Below are positions 1 through 9,628 of a stretch of DNA of 64,000 bases, piece by piece (position 1 is the stretch's first letter; each line of letters starts with the position of its first letter). A program made the position numbers and the translations under genes. Origin of the DNA: an uncultured Candidatus Poseidoniales archaeon. GTDB taxonomy: Archaea; Thermoplasmatota; Poseidoniia; Poseidoniales; Thalassarchaeaceae. The stretch lies in contig CACOAW010000005.1 in NCBI GenBank assembly GCA_902625325.1, positions 41,997-105,996 of the forward strand, given 5' to 3'. A model generated the notes under the pieces. The model saw only the letters and a list, made by a program, of their open reading frames with translations, did not search any database and was not told the DNA's origin.

Positions 1-62
1 TTGGAAATGGAGGGCAAATTGTCCATTCCACTTCTCTCCCTGAGTCTCCTGTTGAGGTAGAG

Positions 63-368
63 GTGGTCTTCTCATCGGTACTGGCGCTCAGCAGCATCGC
101 ACTGCAGATATACTCCAAGTTCTACAGGAGGGAAAGGAGAACCAAGAAAGAGAGGGCCCAGGCACGAGAGAAGAGGATGAGCCGGGGCAAGAAGGCCGGC
201 GACGTCATTATACTGAAGTGCCCCTCCTGCTCCGAGGAGGCACCACACCAGGTCATCAACAGGAAGGAGGGTGCCGGGGGGTTCGAGGTTTTGGTCAATT
301 GCAGAGGGATCAACCAGTTCGACGAGGTGTGCAACTTTCACCATACGGTAATCGAGGTCAATTCCTGA
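63..368 (+). CDS. small zinc-ribbon protein, frame open upstream to the window edge
   Basis: C-P-S-C ... C-x(8)-C pattern; frame open to position 3, so the true start may lie outside the window. Confidence 0.5.
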   Translation: MVFSSVLALSSIALQIYSKFYRRERRTKKERAQAREKRMSRGKKAGDVIILKCPSCSEEAPHQVINRKEGAGGFEVLVNCRGINQFDEVCNFHHTVIEVNS

Positions 369-689
369 CGCCTATGCAACCTCCAAGAGAAACAGGTGCT
401 AGAATCAGCACACCCAAGAGGGCACCAGACTTCATGGAAACACAAAGCAACGAGGCGGATTAAATCATCAACATAGGTGATTGGAGGATACCGAACTATC
501 GCTGCTTTGCCCTCTTCCTGGCCGCCTTACGCCTTCGGAGCTTCTTCTTTCGCCACTTCCATCGCTGCTTCCCCTGCTTCTTCCAAGCACGGGAACCTCT
601 CTTCATTAGCGAATCATCCTCCAGTTGTCGAGTCCTTCCGACCTGCCTCGCGTATATGAGCGATTCGCGTTTAACGCCTAGTTCGGTGG

Positions 690-763
690 TGGGCAATACA
701 GGATTCGAACCCGTGTCACCGGCTTAGAAGGCCAGCATGATATCCAGACTACACCAATCGCCC
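690..763 (-). tRNA. tRNA-Arg (anticodon TCT)
   Basis: Reverse complement GGGCGAT...CTGGC-CTTCTAA-GCCGG...GGTTCGAATCC...ATTGCCC-A, followed by CCA; cloverleaf folds by eye. Confidence 0.92.
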
Positions 764-798
764 GCGACCCTCTGCGGGAGCCTCACTTAGATGAACCC

Positions 799-1371
799 TC
801 ACTTCGCCTCAAACCTGCTCGCGCACTTCGGGCACCGTGTCGGTCTAGTCACTCTCCTCCTTTCCCAGGCATGGCCGCACTTCCCACAAATCCACTGCTC
901 CTCGGGGAGCTCCTGGAGGACCCTCTCTCTGAGTCTCATCAGGACCGGCGAGTCCCTCAGCTTTGGAGCAGGAGCAACTCTACTGACAATCTCTGCATGC
1001 AAACCATCGTGATCCAGAAGGCCAGCCGCATGGAGCAACTCATGAGTGAGAGTGTGCCTAAAGAGGGCTGCGTCATCTGAAAGAATGGGGTTCAGGGCTA
1101 TTGTTATGGGGCCCGGCGGAGCACCGAGCCTCCTCCTCCGATAGAGCTCGTGGTGGTCTAACTCGAATCTGGTGAAGCCAAGGCGAGACTCATTCTCGTC
1201 TAGCCACTTGAGCTCTAGTTCTTTGTCCAGGTGCTTGACAAATGGGGCATCCTCCCCCTCCAACTCTTGAATCAGCGTGGCCAGCAGCCCCTCCGTGATC
1301 TCAGGTCGTCCCTTGGAGTCCCGTGACGCCATGCCACTACCTCTCACGTCCTCCTTAAATGGGCGTCGCAT
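799..1371 (-). CDS. SprT-like zinc metalloprotease with C-terminal zinc ribbon
   Basis: HELLHAAG motif and C-x2-C ... C-x2-C tail; an internal Met may be the true start. Confidence 0.75.
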   Translation of the reverse strand: MRRPFKEDVRGSGMASRDSKGRPEITEGLLATLIQELEGEDAPFVKHLDKELELKWLDENESRLGFTRFELDHHELYRRRRLGAPPGPITIALNPILSDDAALFRHTLTHELLHAAGLLDHDGLHAEIVSRVAPAPKLRDSPVLMRLRERVLQELPEEQWICGKCGHAWERRRVTRPTRCPKCASRFEAK

Positions 1372-1385
1372 TTCGTAGGTCCATT

Positions 1386-1462
1386 GGGCGTGTGGCGCAG
1401 CTTGGAAGCGCGCTTCCTTGGCATGGAAGAGGCCCCGAGTTCAAATCTCGGCACGTCCACCA
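1386..1462 (+). tRNA. tRNA-Ala (anticodon GGC), CCA encoded
   Basis: GGGCGTG/CACGTCC acceptor with G3:U70 identity pair, CTTCC-TTGGCAT-GGAAG anticodon arm, TTCAAAT T-loop. Confidence 0.93.
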
Positions 1463-1479
1463 TCTAGAACCGGTCGTCA

Positions 1480-1676
1480 AGAACTAAATTTGCCAATGTT
1501 CATTTGAGCGGTTTTTTCATAAATTTCCGTTTAAATATGAACAATTGTATAAATTATATTATAAATAATGTGCATTATATTAGAAATATATATATTTTTA
1601 AATATTATATTCAAAATATACCAAATTATCTGTTCATGCGTTCAGACTATAAACTACCTTTACACGGCAAATTGCT
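1480..1676 (+). promoter_or_regulatory. very AT-rich leader upstream of glnA
   Basis: About 200 bp dominated by A/T runs (ttataaataatgtgcattatattagaaatatatatatttttaaatattatatt) between tRNA-Ala and the glnA start. Confidence 0.5.
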
Positions 1677-2690
1677 ATGGCAACTAAGTCGAAATTAGAG
1701 TACATATGGCTGGATGGATACGAACCGACACAGAACATGAGAAGCAAAACTATGGTTCGCGAGAACTTTTCGGGGAAAGTAGAGGATTGCCCGATGTGGT
1801 CCTTCGACGGTTCATCGACAAAACAGGCGGAGGGCGGCGACTCCGACTGTCTCCTCAAACCAGTATCCATCTTTCCAGATCCACAAAGGATCAATGGTTT
1901 CTTGGTAATGTGTGAGGTGATGAATGCGGATGGAACTCCACACGCCAGTAATGGTAGAGCGACAATTGAGGAAGATGATGATGATTTTTGGTTTGGATAT
2001 GAGCAAGAATACTTCATCATGGATGTCGATACACAACTCCCACTTGGATTTCCAGTAGGTGGATATCCTGGGCCACAAGGCCTGTATTACTGCTCTGTTG
2101 GGGGGAAGAATACGCATGGTCGCGACCTTGTCGAGGCTCATGCAGACATGTGTATTGAAGCAGGAATAAATTTCGAAGGAATTAATCAGGAAGTGGCTTG
2201 CGGTCAATGGGAATTTCAAATCTTCGCTAAGGGTGCAAAGCAAGCGGGAGATGAGCTATGGGTGGCCAGATACCTGCTGGATAGATTGACGGAGAACTAT
2301 GGATATTACATTGAGTATCATCCAAAGCCGATTAAAGGCGATTGGAATGGTTCTGGAATGCACGTAAATTTCAGTGATGGTACGATGAGGGATGAAGGAG
2401 GGGAGAGCCTATTCACAAAAATTTGTGAAGCCTTTGGTAGAAACATCGAGTCTCATATGTCAGTTTATGGCGCTCACAATGAACAACGATTGACAGGTCT
2501 ACACGAGACACAATCGATAGATCAATTCTCATATGGGGTATCTGATAGAGGTGCCTCAATTAGGATACCCATTGGGACAATCGAAGACGGGTGGAAGGGA
2601 CGTTTAGAAGACAGAAGGCCCGCATCTAATGCCGATCCCTACAAAATCGGTGCAGTTGTAATCAGCACAACAAAGGCTGCATACAGCTGA
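1677..2690 (+). CDS. glnA: glutamine synthetase, eukaryote-like GSII type
   Basis: LEYIWLDGY, WSFDGSSTKQAEG, GFPVGGYPGPQGLYYC, NEQRLTG, DRGASIRIP, EDRRPASNADPY. Confidence 0.95.
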   Translation: MATKSKLEYIWLDGYEPTQNMRSKTMVRENFSGKVEDCPMWSFDGSSTKQAEGGDSDCLLKPVSIFPDPQRINGFLVMCEVMNADGTPHASNGRATIEEDDDDFWFGYEQEYFIMDVDTQLPLGFPVGGYPGPQGLYYCSVGGKNTHGRDLVEAHADMCIEAGINFEGINQEVACGQWEFQIFAKGAKQAGDELWVARYLLDRLTENYGYYIEYHPKPIKGDWNGSGMHVNFSDGTMRDEGGESLFTKICEAFGRNIESHMSVYGAHNEQRLTGLHETQSIDQFSYGVSDRGASIRIPIGTIEDGWKGRLEDRRPASNADPYKIGAVVISTTKAAYS

Positions 2691-2695
2691 GAGTG

Positions 2696-3196
2696 TCAAC
2701 GTCCCGCGAGGAGCGTGCTCCAAACCAGGGCGAAGGAAGGGGACAGGCTCTCAGGATCGGTTTTCGCCAGGTGACTCACCTCGTCACTGGTGAACCACCC
2801 GATATCCGAGACCTCCTCCTCGTTCGGAGTGAACGGGCCTTCGGAGTGTGTTCTGTAGACCCAGGTGAACTCCTGGTCCGTCTCCTCGCAAGCATCGATT
2901 TTGAACAGCCTCTCAGGCGTGGCTTTCAGGCGTATCCCGATTTCTTCCATCGCCTCCCTGACTATGCATTGGTCGTATCCCTCGCCGCTATCGACGTGCC
3001 CGGACACCGAAGAGTCCCACCTCCCGGGAAATCTGTCCTTTGCCATCGACCTCTTCTGAAGCAGGACCCTCCCGGAGCCATCGAACACCAAGAGGTGGGC
3101 CGACCTGTGAAGCAGCCCATCTCGGTGCACCTCCTCCCGGCTGGCCTGGCCTATCACCGTGTCACTTCTATCGACAACGTCGAACGTCTCTTCCAT
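2696..3196 (-). CDS. Nudix hydrolase, IPP-isomerase/YfcD-like
   Basis: GHVDSGEGYDQCIVREAMEEIGI Nudix box; N-terminal VIGQASREEVHRDGLLHRSAHLLVF. Confidence 0.85.
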   Translation of the reverse strand: MEETFDVVDRSDTVIGQASREEVHRDGLLHRSAHLLVFDGSGRVLLQKRSMAKDRFPGRWDSSVSGHVDSGEGYDQCIVREAMEEIGIRLKATPERLFKIDACEETDQEFTWVYRTHSEGPFTPNEEEVSDIGWFTSDEVSHLAKTDPESLSPSFALVWSTLLAGR

Positions 3197-3204
3197 CGGG
3201 ATTC

Positions 3205-4137
3205 CTAACTTCCCTCTGCAATTGAAACTACTTCATCGGCGCATCCCCATGATAGGGTCACGCCGGCGCCTCCGTGCCCGTAGTTGTGAATTACGCGAAC
3301 CCCGCCTATCTCCTCTTCCTCAAGTCTGACCTCTGTTCGCGAAGGCCTAAGTCCAACCGTGCTTCCAACTATCTTGTCCCTGTCCAAGTCGGGCCAAATC
3401 GCCTCGACCTTGCTGAGTATCAGGTCGTTGTCCTCGTCCCTAATATCCAGGCTCCAGTCGTCGACCTGCGCAGTCCCACCGAGCACGGTCACATCGCTCC
3501 TGGGGATTGTGTAGGTCAGGGTTTCCGGCTGTTGGTCGAAGTGACCCACTCCCGGGTCCTGGTCAATGAAGAGGATCTGCCCCCTTGCCGGCCTGACTTC
3601 GAGGTCATCGCAAAGCTCTCTCGCACCTAGGCCGACACAATTGACTACGACGTCCCCGCCCAGATTGGACAGGTCCTCTATGAAACCATGCCTGAAAGTC
3701 CCGCCACCTTCCTCGACCTTGGACCTCAGCCATGGCATGTATAGGGGCATCTCAATAATCGGGGCCCTGAACTCCCAACCAAAAACGTAGCCCTCTGGTA
3801 TCTCGCCCTCGTCTAGGATCCTGAATGCCGCTATGGCATCGTTCCATGGGGGAAGGTCCACAACGTCCCTCAGGTATTCTCTTCCGTCCCTCATCGTCAC
3901 CCCAGCCTCGGGTGCTTCTGTGCATAGGCCCTCCAGGACGTCATAGGTCACTATGCCCCAGGTGTCGGCCCTATCTGCGGGCTTTACGAGGAAGGGGTAC
4001 CATACCGCAGCAGCCACGTCCGATACCGTCTCCGGGCTGAACTTGTCCGATACTATCTCGACTTCATGACCGCTCTCAAGGAGTCTGATTGCTGTGGTGA
4101 GTCCGGATACTCCTGCTCCGACAACTGTGCAGCGCAT
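3205..4137 (-). CDS. FAD-dependent D-amino-acid oxidase-like protein
   Basis: N-terminal GAGVSGLT Rossmann motif; C-terminal HNYGHGGAGVTLSWG hallmark. Confidence 0.9.
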   Translation of the reverse strand: MRCTVVGAGVSGLTTAIRLLESGHEVEIVSDKFSPETVSDVAAAVWYPFLVKPADRADTWGIVTYDVLEGLCTEAPEAGVTMRDGREYLRDVVDLPPWNDAIAAFRILDEGEIPEGYVFGWEFRAPIIEMPLYMPWLRSKVEEGGGTFRHGFIEDLSNLGGDVVVNCVGLGARELCDDLEVRPARGQILFIDQDPGVGHFDQQPETLTYTIPRSDVTVLGGTAQVDDWSLDIRDEDNDLILSKVEAIWPDLDRDKIVGSTVGLRPSRTEVRLEEEEIGGVRVIHNYGHGGAGVTLSWGCADEVVSIAEGS

Positions 4138-4231
4138 GCTACCCGATATCCCACTGCCTTATGATTAACTTCCCGAGCACATCACTACTCCTATCAGTCA
4201 ATTTCTTGAATCAGGACCCTTCTCACAGCTC

Positions 4232-4417
4232 GTGCCCAAGGTCAGACGCCCAAAAAAGGGATGGGCCGTTCCGAAGACTAGCAGGAGAAGGCCTCCAAGG
4301 GTCAAGGCACCAGGCAAGCGTCTACCTCGATGCCCATCCTGTGGGCAGTGGAGCGTGAAGAGGGACGAGAAGAGGAGTGAGACATACTGTACATCCTGCG
4401 GGGTAATCGGCAGATGA
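4232..4417 (+). CDS. small basic zinc-ribbon protein
   Basis: CPSCGQWSVKRDEKRSETYCTSCG with a Lys/Arg-rich N-terminus. Confidence 0.6.
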   Translation: MPKVRRPKKGWAVPKTSRRRPPRVKAPGKRLPRCPSCGQWSVKRDEKRSETYCTSCGVIGR

Positions 4418-4512
4418 CAAAGCCCAATATCGAAACCCCCGGCACATAGGATGCCACAGTGATGAGGAACCGCACCGGGTGCATCTGGCACCGCGAGTGA
4501 TGGGCGATCTGA

Positions 4513-6090
4513 GTGGCACCGGGTGAAGCCATGCAAGAAGGAAGGACATTCATAGACCAGATGGGGAGAATGTACCGGTTCAAGGAACCAGAGCCCCTTA
4601 GCGAGCCGCCAAGTAACCTAATGGTCGCCAGAAATAGCAGGCCATGGAGGGCATACCTCAGAATGCTCGGGACTGTCATTCCCGCCTTCTTTCTGATGTA
4701 TGTCCTGTTATTTTTAGTGATAGGCATAGTATACATAGAGCCAATCGCCGTATTACTCTCTGGACTGTGCAGCGCTCCACTGATAGCCCTCATTTTCAGG
4801 TTGCATAGGCCAAGACTCGTTCACGTCAGGCTACTCACTCCCGATGAGGGAGGATCTCAGGCCCACGCGCTTCCTGAGGGCGGGTCTCTTAGGACTCCTA
4901 TGAGGACGAGAATGAGTCGTTACTTGGTAAGAGACGACTCCGTCCTTGACCTGCCTCCTACTCGTCAGCTGTGGCTACTCTTCGGCCTTGTCGTCTCGGT
5001 CCTGGTTGGCCTGCTCCTGTTGATACTGCAGGACTTCCAGGAAGGCCTAGCAGAACTCGGCATCGTGCTGTTCCTACTGCTCGCGATTCCGACCTGGATA
5101 GTTGGATTCTCACTCCCGGTCCTCGCTTGGTGGGGGACTTCCGATCGGCTTCTGGGGATTCCTACTCGTAGGAGGGATGCGGAGGCCTGGCTGATGGCAG
5201 GAATGGCCTCTGCCTTCCCTGCATTTTTGTTCAATTCCCTCGTGGCACCCGAACTAATCCCTTTCGAACCAGACCACTGGACCTTCGAGTTCTCTCTCCT
5301 AGCCGTGGGCGCACCATTGTGCGAGGAGATTTTCAAGGCGATGGCAGTAGCATTATTTCTGCCCTACATCAAAGGGCCCAAGCACGGCTTCCAGGTAGGT
5401 TTCACAGTAGGCCTGGGCTTCGCTCTGATAGAGAACTTCCAGTACATTGGGGTATCGCTGTTGGGGGGTCCTTTCGCCGCCTCGTTCACAATTCTGGTCC
5501 GAGGTATCGGGTCAATCCCTGGCCACGCGGTCTGGACTGCAGTCGCTGGTACGGCGATAGGGTGGATGGCGACAGACAGGGAGTTGAAGGCCAAACTCTC
5601 TTGGAAGGCCAAGTCCGTGGCGATATCCGCGATAGACATCGCTGAGGGCGTAGGGATCGACACTGACGGAGATGGGGATCTCTCGGGGTTCGATGGCTCG
5701 AGGCCGACACTGGAGGAGGCCATCTCGCAGGCATCACAGGAAGCCGAGGAAGAGCCCCATCCATGGGTTATAGTCGGAAAGGACCCGGCATCGGCAGAGG
5801 AGCCTGAGTTCGGGAGCCAAGAGTTCCACTTCACGTACGGCGATAACCAGGTGATGAGGGCATCAACGGGAATCAAGACCCCCAAGTCGGTCTCGGCAGC
5901 GGTGACCCTGTCTATAGCGGGACACGCATTCTGGAACGGGTCCTCATTCCTCTCCTACTACCTGCCCGATGCCTATGGTATGGGAGACCCTGCAACAGTC
6001 GTTATCCAGTTCACGTGGACAGCCTTCCTAGTCTCCTCGGTACTGCTAATCGCCAGGGGCCTAATCAAGGGAGTCAACTCCCTCGAATAG
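4513..6090 (+). CDS. PrsW-like intramembrane metalloprotease with EF-hand-like insert
   Basis: APLCEEIFKA, GHAVWTA and GHAFWNG motifs, multiple TM helices; DTDGDGDLSGFD insert; likely ATG start at 4531. Confidence 0.82.
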   Translation: MAPGEAMQEGRTFIDQMGRMYRFKEPEPLSEPPSNLMVARNSRPWRAYLRMLGTVIPAFFLMYVLLFLVIGIVYIEPIAVLLSGLCSAPLIALIFRLHRPRLVHVRLLTPDEGGSQAHALPEGGSLRTPMRTRMSRYLVRDDSVLDLPPTRQLWLLFGLVVSVLVGLLLLILQDFQEGLAELGIVLFLLLAIPTWIVGFSLPVLAWWGTSDRLLGIPTRRRDAEAWLMAGMASAFPAFLFNSLVAPELIPFEPDHWTFEFSLLAVGAPLCEEIFKAMAVALFLPYIKGPKHGFQVGFTVGLGFALIENFQYIGVSLLGGPFAASFTILVRGIGSIPGHAVWTAVAGTAIGWMATDRELKAKLSWKAKSVAISAIDIAEGVGIDTDGDGDLSGFDGSRPTLEEAISQASQEAEEEPHPWVIVGKDPASAEEPEFGSQEFHFTYGDNQVMRASTGIKTPKSVSAAVTLSIAGHAFWNGSSFLSYYLPDAYGMGDPATVVIQFTWTAFLVSSVLLIARGLIKGVNSLE

Positions 6091-6170
6091 GGGGCCCCGG
6101 CAATTCGCCCTCATCCATGACCCTACTCCGAATCGTTCATGACCGCTAATGGTAACGACATACTGTCAAT

Positions 6171-6911
6171 ATGGTCGAACTAGGCAATGATCTCACAATA
6201 TCCATTGCGCTGGTATCGGTTCTACTTCTCGTATCCATGTGGAAGGATCTACTGGACAAGGGAGGAGTCATTGCCGCCCTAGTGGTGGGCCTGACGATAT
6301 CCCTGCTGGGGCACTGGACATGGCTGGTCGTACTAATGACCTTCCTGATCGTAGGGTCTTTCGCGACCAAATGGAGGTTTGAGGAGAAGGCGAAGATATC
6401 CGCCGAGGAGGCCAACGCAGGGGTAAGGGGTTGGAAGAACGTAATGGCAAACGGTGGGATGGCCAGCATGATCGCGATGGCGAACTTCTTCATCGGTGGT
6501 CACGAGTGGGCGTACTTCATGCTCTGCTCGTCAGTCTCTGTGGCTGCGTCAGACACCCTTGCCTCGGAGATAGGCAGCCTAGATCCCAGGACTCGGATAA
6601 TTACCACCCTCGAGGCCGTGCCGGCCGGAACGAACGGCGGGATGTCCCCAACCGGGACCCTGGCAGCCTTCTACGGGGCACTGCTGATTTCTGTGGTGTC
6701 TACGATTCTTGGGGCCATTAACGGGGACCGGACACCAGTAGAGCTGTTCTTCCCGTTCGTTATCCTAATCGGATGGCTTGGTTGCCAGATTGACTCCATA
6801 CTTGGCGCAATGCTGGAGAATCGCGGGTATTTGGGGAAGCACGGGGTGAACTTCATCGCGACCCTCTCAGGCTCTCTGATGGCCCTTTTCGTAGCTACGA
6901 GGCTCTTCTAA
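6171..6911 (+). CDS. DUF92/TMEM19-family membrane protein
   Basis: ASDTLASEIG, PAGTNGGMSPTGTLAAF and GCQIDSILGA signature segments. Confidence 0.85.
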   Translation: MVELGNDLTISIALVSVLLLVSMWKDLLDKGGVIAALVVGLTISLLGHWTWLVVLMTFLIVGSFATKWRFEEKAKISAEEANAGVRGWKNVMANGGMASMIAMANFFIGGHEWAYFMLCSSVSVAASDTLASEIGSLDPRTRIITTLEAVPAGTNGGMSPTGTLAAFYGALLISVVSTILGAINGDRTPVELFFPFVILIGWLGCQIDSILGAMLENRGYLGKHGVNFIATLSGSLMALFVATRLF

Positions 6912-6926
6912 CATGAATACAAAGGA

Positions 6927-9302
6927 TTGAACAACAGATTGGAGCAGATCCCTATGATGAGCAGCTTGAGTCAGGGACGCGCTCCTCTTTTTCTCATGGC
7001 TATATCCGCTCTGCTCATCCTGTCATCTTCCTCCAGCGTAGCCCAGAACCAGCTAGCATACGAGGGTCCCGGGGTAGACCAGTCCTACCCCGAGCAGCAC
7101 ATGTTGTTCCTAAAAGGGGTGGAGGACGGCCAGTACCTGGACCGCAATTGGACCACTGTGACCGGGCTACCATCGGGGAGTGTCTCCTTCTCCAAGAGCA
7201 GCTCGCTGACGCTACCAACCATTGTCGATGCACTCTCGGCGCCGACCGAGGAGCCATTCCGGTTCGAGGGAAACATCACGATCCTGCTCTTCGCCTCACT
7301 GGAATCGAACAGCGACATATGCTCGATATCCGACCTCCCCGTGGGAGGTCCACTGGGCGCCGAAACGCAGTTCTCGGTCTCGCTTACTATGGGGGGGATT
7401 GCCGCGTTATCCAGCATTGACACAGAGCCGATAGTGATGAACAAGGACAGGACAGACCCCCACATTTTCGAGGTGAGGGCCGAGAACGTCAACGTCTCGA
7501 TGAACTCCGGGGAGGAGATACGCTTGTCAATACAGGTCAGGCACGAGTGCGCTGTATCCGGGACTCTATGGTGGGGGACATACGATGCCAGGACCGGTGT
7601 GATTTTTGACGGGCACATGATAGAGGCAGAGCTGGACGTGATCGTGGACCAGAACAGGATGGCGAGGATCGAGCTAACTCCCTTCTCGCCATGGGGCGCA
7701 TCTGACTTCTCCGCTCAGTCGATAGAGCTGGTCGGGCCAGTCCAGTGGTCAGACATGAGGCACGACAAGCACGATGAGGACGTCTGGGTGGACCACTTCG
7801 AGATCCCGGACGGCTTCTCCAAAGGAGAGTCAAACAGGACCGTGCTGAACTGGATAACGGACAAGCCCCTTGCTCCTGGGAACTACATGCTGGATGCGTG
7901 CATGGTACTGACCGATCAGGACCCGGGGGAGACATGCCACTCATGGGTCCTCCTCAGGTTCAGCGTTCCACGGGATACCCCGCCTATACTGGGGTCGTTC
8001 GCGGCCGTGGCCTCAGTGTTCCTGGGGCTACTGGCATGGGCAGGTGCATCGATGAGGGGCTCGCAGCTACCCCTGCCAGCATACGGCTCCGTGCTCCTGC
8101 TAGCCCTCGCTTGCATGGGGACGGCAATTGGGCTGCCTGAGATAGACTCGGACAACTACCGCGAGGGTAGCGCCGCCCCGAGCTTCATCCTCCTCTCGCA
8201 CGACCCAGACTCCGGAGCGAAGTCCCTATCGGGATTGCTGGGCGAATCAGACGTTGCAGTCCTCGGTCTGTTCACCCCCGGATCCCCCAATGCCGAGAGG
8301 CAGATGGACGACTTCGACTCCGCATCCAAGGTGCTCGCGATGGAAGGGGGCCCCTCGGCGTCCTTCGTCCAGATCGCTACCGGGGAGGACGTCAAGGCGT
8401 ACAACCTGGACGACTTCTCCCTGGAGCTAAACGGCTCCTGGCCCCTGCTTCTGGATGACGGGACGGTGGGAAACTCCCTCCCGAGCGGGCCCACTGACTC
8501 GGTGTTCGTAATAGACTCCGCTGGATTCATCGTGGATTGGTCCCCGGGCTCCATGTCCCCCTCGGACATCAAGTCCTCCGCCAAGGCAGCGTCACTCGGT
8601 TCCGATCACTCACCCCTGAACATCCTGTCGATGGTTGCGGGGCTGTCCCTTCTTCCACTGCTGGTGGTCGCGATGCCATCGGAGAGGGACTACAAGGCCC
8701 CCGAGGAGGTACTGATCCCCGGCGTCGGGGTGTTCATGACAATGGGTGCCTCCCTATCCGGATTCATCGCATGGGCCTTGCCCGTGGCCCTCCTCTCAGG
8801 GTTGGGAATGGGCTCGAACTGGATGATGGTCGAGCTGGCTCTCTCGTGGGTCCTGGTCTACCACGGCGCTTCGATGCTGACGAGGGGTAGGATTGCGGAG
8901 GTGGAGATGCTCTCCATGGCCCTGCATTCCAGGCTCGACCAGAAGTACAGGGAATGGAGGGGGGAGCGGAGGTTCTCCGAGGATGTCTACCTAGGGCTTT
9001 GGCTTGCTTGGCTTATCTGGCTGGTCGAGCCCTCAATGATTGCCCAGGGGGTCGGTGCCACGGCGAGGTCCGGTCTTCTCGGCGCCCTACTTTCGCCGCT
9101 GATGCTGCTCGGCTACGGGGTGACCGCGGGGATTGCTGCCACAGTACTCCGATCCGTACCGCTACTCTTCGGACAGTACTCCTCCATCATCGGACTAATG
9201 AGCGTCGGACTGAGGCCCAGGGCGTGGGGCCTGGCAATCTCCATAATGGGCGTGTGGACCATGCTGAGCATCTCTCTGGGCCCATTGGCGTCGTCACTGT
9301 AA
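6927..9302 (+). CDS. large secreted/membrane protein with thioredoxin-like central region and polytopic C-terminus
   Basis: Signal-like N-terminus; redoxin-like segment (SAAPSFILLSHDPDSG...VLGLFTPGSP...DSVFVIDSAGFIVDWSPG); several TM helices. Confidence 0.6.
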   Translation: MNNRLEQIPMMSSLSQGRAPLFLMAISALLILSSSSSVAQNQLAYEGPGVDQSYPEQHMLFLKGVEDGQYLDRNWTTVTGLPSGSVSFSKSSSLTLPTIVDALSAPTEEPFRFEGNITILLFASLESNSDICSISDLPVGGPLGAETQFSVSLTMGGIAALSSIDTEPIVMNKDRTDPHIFEVRAENVNVSMNSGEEIRLSIQVRHECAVSGTLWWGTYDARTGVIFDGHMIEAELDVIVDQNRMARIELTPFSPWGASDFSAQSIELVGPVQWSDMRHDKHDEDVWVDHFEIPDGFSKGESNRTVLNWITDKPLAPGNYMLDACMVLTDQDPGETCHSWVLLRFSVPRDTPPILGSFAAVASVFLGLLAWAGASMRGSQLPLPAYGSVLLLALACMGTAIGLPEIDSDNYREGSAAPSFILLSHDPDSGAKSLSGLLGESDVAVLGLFTPGSPNAERQMDDFDSASKVLAMEGGPSASFVQIATGEDVKAYNLDDFSLELNGSWPLLLDDGTVGNSLPSGPTDSVFVIDSAGFIVDWSPGSMSPSDIKSSAKAASLGSDHSPLNILSMVAGLSLLPLLVVAMPSERDYKAPEEVLIPGVGVFMTMGASLSGFIAWALPVALLSGLGMGSNWMMVELALSWVLVYHGASMLTRGRIAEVEMLSMALHSRLDQKYREWRGERRFSEDVYLGLWLAWLIWLVEPSMIAQGVGATARSGLLGALLSPLMLLGYGVTAGIAATVLRSVPLLFGQYSSIIGLMSVGLRPRAWGLAISIMGVWTMLSISLGPLASSL

Positions 9303-9357
9303 CACAATGGACGACCGAGACCATCATAAGCGGGAAACCGCTCTCTGGCACACCCTT

Positions 9358-9546
9358 GGGGGTATAGTATAACCTGGTAGTACCGCGGGCTCCAGTTGCA
9401 CGGGAATGACGACGAGGAGGTATTCTGATGGATTTGATGACCAACTGGAGCACCGACCTGTCGCAAACCGAGAGCGTGCGCGATCCGGGTGCACGCTAAG
9501 CGGAAGAAACCCGCTGATCTGGGTTCAAATCCCAGTGCCCCCACCA
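9358..9546 (+). tRNA. tRNA-Trp (anticodon CCA) with a ~113-nt intron, CCA encoded
   Basis: 5' half GGGGGTATAGTATAACCTGGTAGTACCGCGGGCTCCAG; 3' half ACCCGCTGATCTGGGTTCAAATCCCAGTGCCCCCACCA; acceptor and GCGGG/CCCGC anticodon stems pair; intron about 9396-9508. Confidence 0.9.
9396..9508 (+). ncRNA. tRNA-Trp intron carrying box C/D-like guide RNA
   Basis: ATGACGA (C-like), CTGA (D'), TGATGA (C'), then antisense AACTGGAGC complementary to exon/intron sequence GCTCCAGTT; a degenerate CCGA follows at D spacing. Confidence 0.65.
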
Positions 9547-9628
9547 CAACTCCCACTCCTAGCGAACGCCCTAATCACCTCGCCGAACTAGGTTGGGTTG
9601 AATAGAAGCAGATGCGCGCAGGGGCACG

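Noticed and set aside
2693-3208. 171-aa plus-strand ORF
   Set aside because: Antisense to the Nudix gene, whose motifs are clear.
9408-9424. First antisense element of the tRNA-Trp intron guiding a second methylation
   Set aside because: Only a weak 6-nt match with a wobble to the D-arm region was found; not enough to call a target.
9406-9591. ORF overlapping the tRNA-Trp locus
   Set aside because: It spans the tRNA and its intron and has no protein-like features.
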